Below are positions 6,622-12,324 of a DNA stretch of 13,149 nucleotides, piece after piece. Where the stretch lies: contig JAGROF010000039.1 in assembly GCA_020440405.1 (NCBI GenBank), positions 1-13,149 of the forward strand, given 5' to 3'. The notes below the pieces were generated by a model, which ran no database searches, had not been told where the DNA came from, and saw only the letters and a program-made list of their open reading frames with translations. Position 1 is the stretch's first letter. Each line of letters opens with the position of its first letter. Source of the stretch: Chlamydiia bacterium. Its GTDB lineage: Bacteria; Chlamydiota; Chlamydiia; Chlamydiales; Simkaniaceae. A program made the translations under genes and the position numbers.

Positions 6622-7606
6622 ACATTGCATTGACGCAAGCAAGAGCACGCTCTTGAACCGCAGGGTCGATTTCAATCACCTGACGGGGATTTTTCAAGGC
6701 GGACAGAATGCCCTCCAAGCTATTTGACTTCATGTATTTGCACATCATGCATGATCCCACAAGCTGGAGGTTAGGATGCTCTACCTGCAATCGAGAAGCA
6801 ATTCCACACTCTGTGAGAATTAGAAAAGGGTTTTCATCGCTTTCATGGTCTTTGATATAGTTGACAATTTGGCTGGTGGAACCTACCACATCAGCTTTTT
6901 GAACGACAGATTCTGTGCATTCGGGATGAGCGAGTACTGAGAGATTGGGGTAGGTTTTACGCAGTGCATCGACTTCGCTGCAGCTAAACTCTTCATGGAC
7001 ATAGCAGCTTCCGTTGTAGACCTCGATTTCCTTTGCCCCTCCTAAAGCATTTTTTACATTTTGCCCCATCAGTTTATCGGGAAGGAAATAGATTTTGTCA
7101 TTTGGAAGGTTTTTGATGATTTTTGTCACATTGGAAGAGGTGACGCAAACGTCGCATTCGGCTTTCACCTCAGCTGTGGTGTTGATGTAACACACAAAGG
7201 TATGATCGGGGAATTGCTCTTTTAAGCGGCGCACCTCCTCTCCCGTGATGCTACCAGCAAGGGAACACCCCCCATTAGGATTGGGGTCGATCACCACTTT
7301 CTCGGGGTTCAGGATCTTTGCGGTTTCTGCCATGAAGCGCACAGCAGGGAAAACGATCATCTGTTTTGACGTCTCTTTAGCTTCTAATGCCAACCCATAG
7401 GAATCTCCCACATGATCTGCTACGGTATATAAAATATCGGGGTGCACGTAGGAGTGGGCTAGGATCAAGGCCTCTTTTTCTTCTTTGAGTGCTAGGATTT
7501 CGTTGACTAAAGGAATGAGTCGCTCGCAGCGCTCTCGCGTATAGGTGCAGAGGGGGTTGTCGACATTAATGGATTTCAGTTTGTCATAGAGTTCATCCGC
7601 TTCCAT
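6596..7606 (-). CDS. nadA: Quinolinate synthase
   Basis: NadA condenses iminoaspartate with dihydroxyacetone phosphate to quinolinate, the committed step of de novo NAD synthesis, and carries a [4Fe-4S] cluster. Counting from the ATG at 7618, the three expected cluster cysteines are present: C118 (PNGGCSLAGS), C205 (YNGSCYVHEEFS) and C293 (GSCMMCKYM). Their spacing of 87 and 88 residues fits the family. LAHSYVHPDI (53-62), VFPAVRFMAETAKIL (89-103) and AHPECTESVV (230-239) also fit. I prefer the ATG at 7606 (336 residues) because GGAG lies six bases upstream of it, whereas the ATG at 7618 lacks a site. It overlaps the end of ruvX by 14 bases, so translation is probably coupled. No nadB or nadC lies in the window, so the source of iminoaspartate and the next step must be encoded elsewhere. 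Function is secure. Confidence 0.95.
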   Translation of the reverse strand: MEADELYDKLKSINVDNPLCTYTRERCERLIPLVNEILALKEEKEALILAHSYVHPDILYTVADHVGDSYGLALEAKETSKQMIVFPAVRFMAETAKILNPEKVVIDPNPNGGCSLAGSITGEEVRRLKEQFPDHTFVCYINTTAEVKAECDVCVTSSNVTKIIKNLPNDKIYFLPDKLMGQNVKNALGGAKEIEVYNGSCYVHEEFSCSEVDALRKTYPNLSVLAHPECTESVVQKADVVGSTSQIVNYIKDHESDENPFLILTECGIASRLQVEHPNLQLVGSCMMCKYMKSNSLEGILSALKNPRQVIEIDPAVQERALACVNAMFMSLSQCV

Positions 7607-8015
7607 GAGACACTCCATCCAGGTAGTTTTGTAAGATCAGTGTGGCACTTAAGGTGTCGAGATGTTGTGTCCGCTTCTTGCGGCTGACGTTGTCTTCAAT
7701 CATGAGCTTTTCTATCTGTTTAGAGGTGAGACGTTCGTCCCATAAGATAAGAGGCAATCCACTCTTTTTTTCTAAGATGGCAGCAAACTCTCTGACCCGT
7801 GTTGTTGTGTCACTATCTTCTCCGGAAAGAAGGAGAGGTAGTCCAAGCACAATCGTTTCGACATCATTGCATTCCTTGACAACCAGATCAGCGGTTTCTT
7901 CAAGGGTTTTTCCTGCGACAATTGTTTTTAAAGGGGAGGCGATCATTTTCATTGGATCAGAGCGAGCGATCCCAATCCGTTTCATTCCAAAATCGATGCC
8001 GAGAACTCTACCCAT
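7593..8015 (-). CDS. ruvX: RuvX/YqgF family Holliday-junction resolvase-like nuclease, pre-16S rRNA processing factor
   Basis: This is a small RNase H-fold protein of 140 residues, close to the 138 of E. coli YqgF. It starts MGRVLGIDFGMKRIGIA, with the catalytic-type Asp at residue 8. ETIVLGLP follows at about 53-60, LILWDERLTS at 89-98, and a conserved Asp in LDTLSATLI near 120. Family members are tied to 16S rRNA 5'-end maturation and to Holliday-junction cleavage. The frame extends 15 codons upstream to an ATG at 8060, but that extension lies in pyrG coding sequence. The ATG at 8015 matches the family N-terminus. It reads ATGGGTAG, overlapping the pyrG stop by 8 bases. A GGAG nine bases upstream sits in a small hairpin. 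Adjacency of pyrG and yqgF is a chlamydial gene order. Confidence 0.93.
   Translation of the reverse strand: MGRVLGIDFGMKRIGIARSDPMKMIASPLKTIVAGKTLEETADLVVKECNDVETIVLGLPLLLSGEDSDTTTRVREFAAILEKKSGLPLILWDERLTSKQIEKLMIEDNVSRKKRTQHLDTLSATLILQNYLDGVSHGSG
7613..7616 (-). promoter_or_regulatory. Shine-Dalgarno sequence choosing the nadA start
   Basis: On the minus strand GGAG is followed by six bases and then the ATG at 7606. This favours 7606 over the ATG at 7618, which would itself overlap the GGAG. Confidence 0.55.
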
Positions 8016-9585
8016 GGAGCATGGCTCCGACAAAAGCACTAAAGAGGGGATGAGGAGCAATGGGTTTTGACTGAAACTCGGGATGAAACTGAACCCCTAA
8101 CATCCAGGGGTGATTTTTGAGCTCTGCAATTTCGCAGAGAAATTCATAAGTTCCCGAAACCAAGAGTCCCTTTTCTTCGCATTCTTCCTTGTAGGCGTTG
8201 TTAAACTCATAGCGGTGGCGGTGCCGCTCTGTAATCTTTTTCTCCTTATAGGCGGCATACGCCTTGCTCTTAGGAAGAAGAGTGCAGGGATAGCTTCCCA
8301 GCCGCATGGTCCCCCCCAAGTTTGTGACATCTTCCTGCTCTGTTAAAAGGGAAATAATGGGATCAGGGGTATCGGAGTCCATTTCAGTGGAGTTGGCCTT
8401 TTTGAGACCCAAGACCGACCTTGCAAATTCCACAACAAGGACCTGCATCCCTAAGCAGATGCCAAAATAGGGAATGTTATTTTCTCTACAATAGGTGGCA
8501 ACACGGACCTTTCCTTCAAATCCCCGTTCTCCAAACCCTCCGGGGATGAGGTAGCCATCACACCCATCGATGGCTTCTGTTTGTTCCGCATCATAACCAC
8601 ACACCTCAACTTTTACCCCATGGGCAATTCCTCCATGGCAAAGAGCTTCTACAACCGATTTATAGGCATCTTGGTGCTGGATGTATTTTCCGACCAGCCC
8701 CACTTTAACAGTTTTTTTAGGGTGGGAGAGGGTATGGATCATCTTTTCCCAAGGAGAAATGTGGGTCCGTTTACATTTGAGGTTGAGGAGACTGCAGAGC
8801 TGCTTATCGAGTTTTTGCTCCACCATGGTGAGTGGAAGCTTATAGATTGTTTCTTTCATATCGACTTGCTCGACAACAGCTTCTTTTGCAACGTTGCAAA
8901 ACAGAGCAATTTTATCCTTTACCTCTTTTTCCAAGGGATCTTCTGAGCGGCACAGAATCAAGTCAGGAAAAATTCCCATACGTTGCAGCTGTTGAACAGC
9001 GTGTTGCGTGGGCTTGGTTTTCACCTCCCCTGCAGCTTTTAGGAAGGGGACGTAGGTCATGTGCGCATTGAGACAATCCTCAGGGCGTTCTTGGCGCAGT
9101 TGTCGAATCGCTTCTAAAAAGGGCTGAGACTCAATATCTCCAACCGTTCCTCCAATTTCTACAAGGACGACATCGATCCCTTTTTCCTGGTGGGCGCATT
9201 GATCAATCCGTTTTTTAATTTCATCGGTGACATGAGGAATGACTTGAACTGTATTGCCTAGATAGTCACCATGCCGCTCTTGCTTAATCACTGTTTCATA
9301 AATCTGCCCAGAGGTGGCATTGCTCGCTTTCGAAAGAGGGGAGTTAGTGAAGCGGTAGTAATGGCCCAGATCCAGATCGGTTTCTGCACCATCGTCTGTG
9401 ACATACACCTCGCCATGCTGGAAGGGATTCATCGTTCCCGGATCGACATTCAGATAGGGGTCGAGCTTCATCATGGCCACTTTGAGGCCCTGAGCTTCGA
9501 GGAGCATGCCAATCGAGGCCGATGCGAGTCCCTTTCCTAGGGAAGAGACAACGCCCCCTGTCATGAAAATGTATTTTTTTGCCAT
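8008..9585 (-). CDS. pyrG: CTP synthase (glutamine-hydrolysing)
   Basis: PyrG aminates UTP to CTP using ATP and glutamine. The 525 residues hold both domains. The synthetase half starts MAKKYIFMTGGVVSSLGKG (1-19) with the nucleotide-binding loop. It continues with KLDPYLNVDPGTMNPFQHGE, DDGAETDLDLGHYYRF and EIGGTVGDIES. The class I glutaminase half has PGGFGERG, GICLGMQ (375-381, nucleophile C377) and LGVQFHPEF with the His-Pro-Glu triad part at 501-503. The open frame runs 18 codons further upstream, but the ATG at 9585 has AAGGAG four bases before it and gives the canonical N-terminus. It heads the pyrG-ruvX-nadA run, whose genes overlap one another. A perfect TATAAT lies at 9613-9618 (minus strand). 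All catalytic motifs looked for are intact. Confidence 0.98.
   Translation of the reverse strand: MAKKYIFMTGGVVSSLGKGLASASIGMLLEAQGLKVAMMKLDPYLNVDPGTMNPFQHGEVYVTDDGAETDLDLGHYYRFTNSPLSKASNATSGQIYETVIKQERHGDYLGNTVQVIPHVTDEIKKRIDQCAHQEKGIDVVLVEIGGTVGDIESQPFLEAIRQLRQERPEDCLNAHMTYVPFLKAAGEVKTKPTQHAVQQLQRMGIFPDLILCRSEDPLEKEVKDKIALFCNVAKEAVVEQVDMKETIYKLPLTMVEQKLDKQLCSLLNLKCKRTHISPWEKMIHTLSHPKKTVKVGLVGKYIQHQDAYKSVVEALCHGGIAHGVKVEVCGYDAEQTEAIDGCDGYLIPGGFGERGFEGKVRVATYCRENNIPYFGICLGMQVLVVEFARSVLGLKKANSTEMDSDTPDPIISLLTEQEDVTNLGGTMRLGSYPCTLLPKSKAYAAYKEKKITERHRHRYEFNNAYKEECEEKGLLVSGTYEFLCEIAELKNHPWMLGVQFHPEFQSKPIAPHPLFSAFVGAMLHG
8016..8028 (-). promoter_or_regulatory. Hairpin holding the ruvX Shine-Dalgarno sequence
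   Basis: On the minus strand GGAGC-CAT-GCTCC forms a perfect 5-bp GC-rich stem with a 3-base loop, ending directly before the ruvX ATG. The 5' arm contains the only Shine-Dalgarno-like GGAG. Ribosomes finishing pyrG would open it, which suggests translational coupling. This is inferred from sequence only. Confidence 0.4.
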
Positions 9586-9607
9586 TTGTCTCCTTTTTCT
9601 GTATAGA
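9579..9607 (+). promoter_or_regulatory. Candidate promoter of the tandem transporter genes
   Basis: TTGCCA (9579-9584, 5 of 6) and TATAGA (9602-9607, 4 of 6) are separated by 17 bases. Initiation near 9614 would give a leader of about 25 bases. The -35 box lies over the first codons of the divergent pyrG, so the two promoters interlock in a 53-base gap. Confidence 0.3.
9590..9595 (-). promoter_or_regulatory. Shine-Dalgarno sequence choosing the pyrG start
   Basis: On the minus strand AAGGAG stands four bases before the ATG at 9585. It rules against the upstream ATG at 9639, which would add 18 atypical residues. Confidence 0.8.
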
Positions 9608-9612
9608 TGAAT

Positions 9613-9639
9613 ATTATAAGCAAAAGAGAAAAAAGGCAA
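9613..9639 (-). promoter_or_regulatory. Candidate pyrG promoter
   Basis: On the minus strand TTGCCT (9639-9634, 4 of 6 to TTGACA) is followed by a 15-base spacer and a perfect TATAAT (9618-9613). The spacer is shorter than ideal. Transcription would begin near 9606 and give a leader of about 20 bases. The site overlaps the candidate promoter and the start codon of the divergent transporter gene. Confidence 0.4.
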
Positions 9640-10568
9640 TGATTCAACATCTTGAAAGGCCGAAAAAGAGGATTGGGCTCGCCATTCTAATCATGGTGTT
9701 TGCGAGCCTCACTTTGGCAATACAGGCAATGTTCGTGAAGCTTGCTTCCCCCTATTTAAGCACAAATTTCCTCTGTTTTGCCCGCTCATTTGTGAATCTG
9801 GCAATGCTTCTTGTCTGGGTCTTTCTCTCTCCTACAGCTCCTAAAGTTTCAAAGCTCTTTGCTACCAAAGCCTACTCTCACCATGCCGTAAGATCGGTGT
9901 TTGGAGTCGCGGCCCTTTTTTGCTTTTACTACAGCATTACAAAGCTTTCTCTTGCTACCGGAACCCTCATCTTTTACTCGTTTCCCTTGTTTGTTCCTTT
10001 GGCAAGTCGCCTTTGGCTCCGGGTCAAGTTTGTCCACCGTCTATGGTGGGGACTGGGGATCGCCTTTTTGGGGCTCCTTTTTGTCTTGCGTCCGGGAGAA
10101 CATCTCTTTAATCCCATGGTCATTGTTCCTTTAATCGGTGCCATGTTTGCGGGAACGGCCATAGTGGCTGTTCGGACACTTAGCTATACTGAACCTTGGG
10201 AAACCATTACTGCTTACTATTTTACATTAAGCGTAGTTGTCACCGCCATTGTCTTATTTCTCTTTCCATCTTCCCAGGAAATTTATACCGATAAGAGCTT
10301 AGGTTTTGCCTTCCTTGCCGGATTTTTCGCCGCAGTTTTCCAGATCCTTCTCACGATCGCCGGGAAGTTTGCCCCGATGCGTCTTGCCAGCCCCTTTGTC
10401 TATCTGAGCTTTGTCTTTGGAGCGATTATCCAATACCTGATCTGGGGAGACACCGTTCCTCATGGAGTGATCCTTGGATTTTTACTGATCCTAATAGGAA
10501 CCGTCCTCCTTGTTTTCCTCTATCCAAAAAATGATCTCCAGTTCCATCCCAAAAAGGAAAAGAAATGA
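9639..10568 (+). CDS. DMT superfamily (EamA-type) transporter, first of a tandem pair
   Basis: This is a 309-residue inner-membrane protein with about ten hydrophobic segments, the usual EamA architecture of two five-helix repeats. Two EamA-like stretches are visible: QAMFVKLASP in helix 1, and RSVFGVAALFCFYYSI with LATGTLIFYSFPLFVPL near residues 83-123. The second half holds AKFAPMRLASPF-type sequence (here GKFAPMRLASPF) and ends in a charged tail, DLQFHPKKEKK. The frame extends 20 codons upstream of 9639, but that stretch is polar and absent from the paralogue, whose start MIQ-RP-KR aligns with the ATG at 9639. The ribosome-binding site is weak (AAAAGG, two bases away). DMT members export or import drugs, amino acids, nucleotide sugars or, in Rickettsia and Chlamydia, S-adenosylmethionine. 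The substrate here cannot be read from the sequence. It is co-transcribed with its paralogue. Confidence 0.93.
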   Translation: MIQHLERPKKRIGLAILIMVFASLTLAIQAMFVKLASPYLSTNFLCFARSFVNLAMLLVWVFLSPTAPKVSKLFATKAYSHHAVRSVFGVAALFCFYYSITKLSLATGTLIFYSFPLFVPLASRLWLRVKFVHRLWWGLGIAFLGLLFVLRPGEHLFNPMVIVPLIGAMFAGTAIVAVRTLSYTEPWETITAYYFTLSVVVTAIVLFLFPSSQEIYTDKSLGFAFLAGFFAAVFQILLTIAGKFAPMRLASPFVYLSFVFGAIIQYLIWGDTVPHGVILGFLLILIGTVLLVFLYPKNDLQFHPKKEKK

Positions 10569-11497
10569 TTCAAGCGGATCAAAGACCTCAAAAGAGATTG
10601 GGGCTAGGGATTTTTACCGTCATCCTGGCAACCGTTGCTCTTGCAATTCAAGCCATGTTTGTGAAGCTTGCCTCTCCTGATTTGAGCACCAACTTTATCT
10701 GCTTTTCCCGCACTGCTGTAAATTTTATTCTCCTTATTGGGTGGATCTTGATTTCCCCCAAGACAGAAAAGGGAAAAGAGCTTTATCAAACCAAACGATT
10801 TGGTCATCATCTTATTCGGTCCTTAGCAGGCGTAGCGGCAATCTATTGTTTTTACTATAGTATTACCCTCCTTACCCTAGCAACAGGTACGTTAATCTAT
10901 TATTCCTTTCCTCTATTTGTTCCTTTGATTTCAAGGGTATGGCTCAAGATTACAATTTTAAAGCGTCTGTGGTGGGGGCTGAGTGTTGCTTTTTTGGGAC
11001 TTCTCATTGTGCTTCACCCTGGAAAAGAGCTTTTTGATCCCTTGGTCTTAATTCCGCTTCTTGGAGCCATTGTTGCGGCGATTGCTGTTATTGCTATGCG
11101 GATCCTTAACTACACAGAACCCTGGGAACGGATCACGCTCTATTATTTTGCAATTGGAGTCATTGTTGCGACAATTGTCTTGCTTCTTTTCCCAGACCCT
11201 AACGCAGTCTATACGCCAAGGAGTTTAACATATGCTGTTTTAGCAGGAGTTTTTGGCGCAATTTTTCAAGTGGCGCTCACCTTTTCAGCAAAATTTGCGC
11301 CGATGCGCTTAATCAGCCCCTTTATCTATCTGAGCTTCATTTTTGGAGCGGTGATTCAATATATTATCTGGGGGCAGGCCGTCAAAATGGGAGAAGTAAT
11401 CGGCTTTATCCTCATTGTTGCAGGAACCATTCTTCTCGTTTTCCTCTATCCGAAAGATGATCTTCAGTTCCATCTCAAAAAAGAAAAGAAATCATAG
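10565..11497 (+). CDS. DMT superfamily (EamA-type) transporter, second of a tandem pair
   Basis: This 310-residue paralogue of the preceding gene is alignable end to end without large gaps and identical at clearly more than half of the positions. Shared strings include QAMFVKLASP, CFYYSIT, YSFPLFVPL, RLWWGL, AFLGLL, YTEPWE, KFAPMRL, IQY-IWG, LLVFLYPK and DLQFH-KKEKK. About ten hydrophobic segments are present. The ATG overlaps the stop of the first copy in ATGA, and AAGGAA at 10554-10559 supplies a ribosome-binding site, so the pair is translationally coupled. The divergence shows the duplication is not recent. Differences cluster in membrane segments and loops (for example the loop near residues 66-76), so the copies may have different substrates or form a heterodimer; both ideas are inference. 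The 3' end overlaps the converging barrel gene by 6 bases. Confidence 0.93.
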   Translation: MIQADQRPQKRLGLGIFTVILATVALAIQAMFVKLASPDLSTNFICFSRTAVNFILLIGWILISPKTEKGKELYQTKRFGHHLIRSLAGVAAIYCFYYSITLLTLATGTLIYYSFPLFVPLISRVWLKITILKRLWWGLSVAFLGLLIVLHPGKELFDPLVLIPLLGAIVAAIAVIAMRILNYTEPWERITLYYFAIGVIVATIVLLLFPDPNAVYTPRSLTYAVLAGVFGAIFQVALTFSAKFAPMRLISPFIYLSFIFGAVIQYIIWGQAVKMGEVIGFILIVAGTILLVFLYPKDDLQFHLKKEKKS

Positions 11498-12259
11498 GTG
11501 TTTTTTTTCAAGGGGGATGATCTCTCGCCGTTTGACAGGTTGGTAGAGGTCAAAAGGGGCCTGTGTTTTGGTCGGTTTGCCGCCGAAAGGGATTTTTAGG
11601 GCCAGCATCCCTTGGAATGTGAAATGGTAGATGCGATCGTAGGTTGTCTCAAAGAGAATTTCTACCCATTTCCAGAGGAGCGCTGTGAGGCGGATGTCTG
11701 AACCCCACGCTTTTCCAAAGTCATGGTTTTGGTAAGCGCGTCCCGTTAAATAGTAGGCACCAATTGCCCCCCAAAAAACATAGTGATCTCCTTTAAGAAG
11801 TTCTTTTTCTACTTCGCCTTGAAGATTGGCGAGAGCAGCGGCAGCACGGCTCCCTTCTGTTTGTTTCACCGTTCCAATCGGAGCATAGCCATTAAAGCGG
11901 AGGGCATAATCGGAAATAAATAGCTCTGCGCCTCCTCCCAATTGCTGAGGAGAAAGGGTGGAGCTTGAGCGGTAGTCGTAATAGACATTGATTCCGCCCA
12001 TCCATTTTTCATTTGCTGCAATCACCCTTCCGCCCAGACCTATGTTAAAGGCAAGGCGTCCATCATTGAAAACATGGCCACATGGATTGAAAAATGTGAC
12101 AAACCCTGGGAACTCAGCAAATGTGAGGTGGACATCAATCGAGGTATACCCCTTGTCGTATCCGACCCCCTTATATTCCCGGTGCTTGAAACGGGAAAAG
12201 GAAGGGGTGTCTTCTAGGGACCAGCCAAGGATTGGAATCAAAAAGAGTAGCCATTTCAT
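11492..12259 (-). CDS. Outer-membrane beta-barrel protein resembling a passenger-less inverse autotransporter
   Basis: This 255-residue protein begins with a signal sequence (Lys2, hydrophobic residues 3-13, likely cleavage near WS-LED). The rest is rich in Gly, Tyr, Phe and alternating hydrophobic residues, as in a beta-barrel. FNIGLGGRVI (71-80), WMGGINVYYDYRSS (86-99), QQLGGGAELFISDYALRFNGYAPIG (106-129) and YHFTFQGMLALKIPFG (211-226) resemble the intimin/invasin-type barrel, where GxGxR, GxNxFxDY and GxExxxxxxxLxxNxYxP patterns recur. The C-terminal PVKRREIIPLEKK resembles the segment that closes the invasin barrel (PVxRNxxIxLxY). Here it is followed at once by the stop, so no extracellular passenger exists. 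The two-residue end after EKK overlaps the converging transporter gene. A weak, very close GAGGA precedes the ATG. A barrel protein is likely; membership of the inverse-autotransporter family is moderately supported. Confidence 0.75.
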   Translation of the reverse strand: MKWLLFLIPILGWSLEDTPSFSRFKHREYKGVGYDKGYTSIDVHLTFAEFPGFVTFFNPCGHVFNDGRLAFNIGLGGRVIAANEKWMGGINVYYDYRSSSTLSPQQLGGGAELFISDYALRFNGYAPIGTVKQTEGSRAAAALANLQGEVEKELLKGDHYVFWGAIGAYYLTGRAYQNHDFGKAWGSDIRLTALLWKWVEILFETTYDRIYHFTFQGMLALKIPFGGKPTKTQAPFDLYQPVKRREIIPLEKKHL

Positions 12260-12288
12260 TTCCTCACTTTAACTTGGAAAATCAACCC

Positions 12289-12317
12289 TTGCAACCATAT
12301 TAAAAATTCACTACACT
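12289..12317 (+). promoter_or_regulatory. Candidate promoter of the phosphofructokinase gene
   Basis: TTGCAA (12289-12294, 4 of 6) and TACACT (12312-12317, 4 of 6) are separated by exactly 17 bases. Initiation about seven bases after the -10 box would fall at or just before the ATG at 12325. That fits the absence of any Shine-Dalgarno sequence and suggests a leaderless or nearly leaderless mRNA. Confidence 0.35.
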
Positions 12318-12324
12318 TTTTTCT

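Noticed and set aside
8016..8060. N-terminal extension of RuvX to an ATG at 8060
   Set aside because: These 15 codons lie within pyrG and precede the canonical VLGIDFG start. The ATG at 8015 overlapping the pyrG stop fits the family length.
7642..8070. A 142-codon plus-strand open frame opposite ruvX
   Set aside because: It is antisense to a clearly conserved gene and shows Ser/Arg-rich shadow composition.
8581..8946. A 121-codon plus-strand open frame opposite pyrG
   Set aside because: It is antisense to intact CTP synthase motifs and has no family signature or ribosome-binding site.
9579..9638. N-terminal extension of the first transporter to an ATG at 9579
   Set aside because: The added residues are polar, cross the promoter region, and are absent from the paralogue, whose start aligns with 9639.
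9586..9639. N-terminal extension of PyrG to an ATG at 9639
   Set aside because: The ATG at 9585 has a strong AAGGAG and gives the canonical N-terminus. The extra 18 residues cross the intergenic promoter region.
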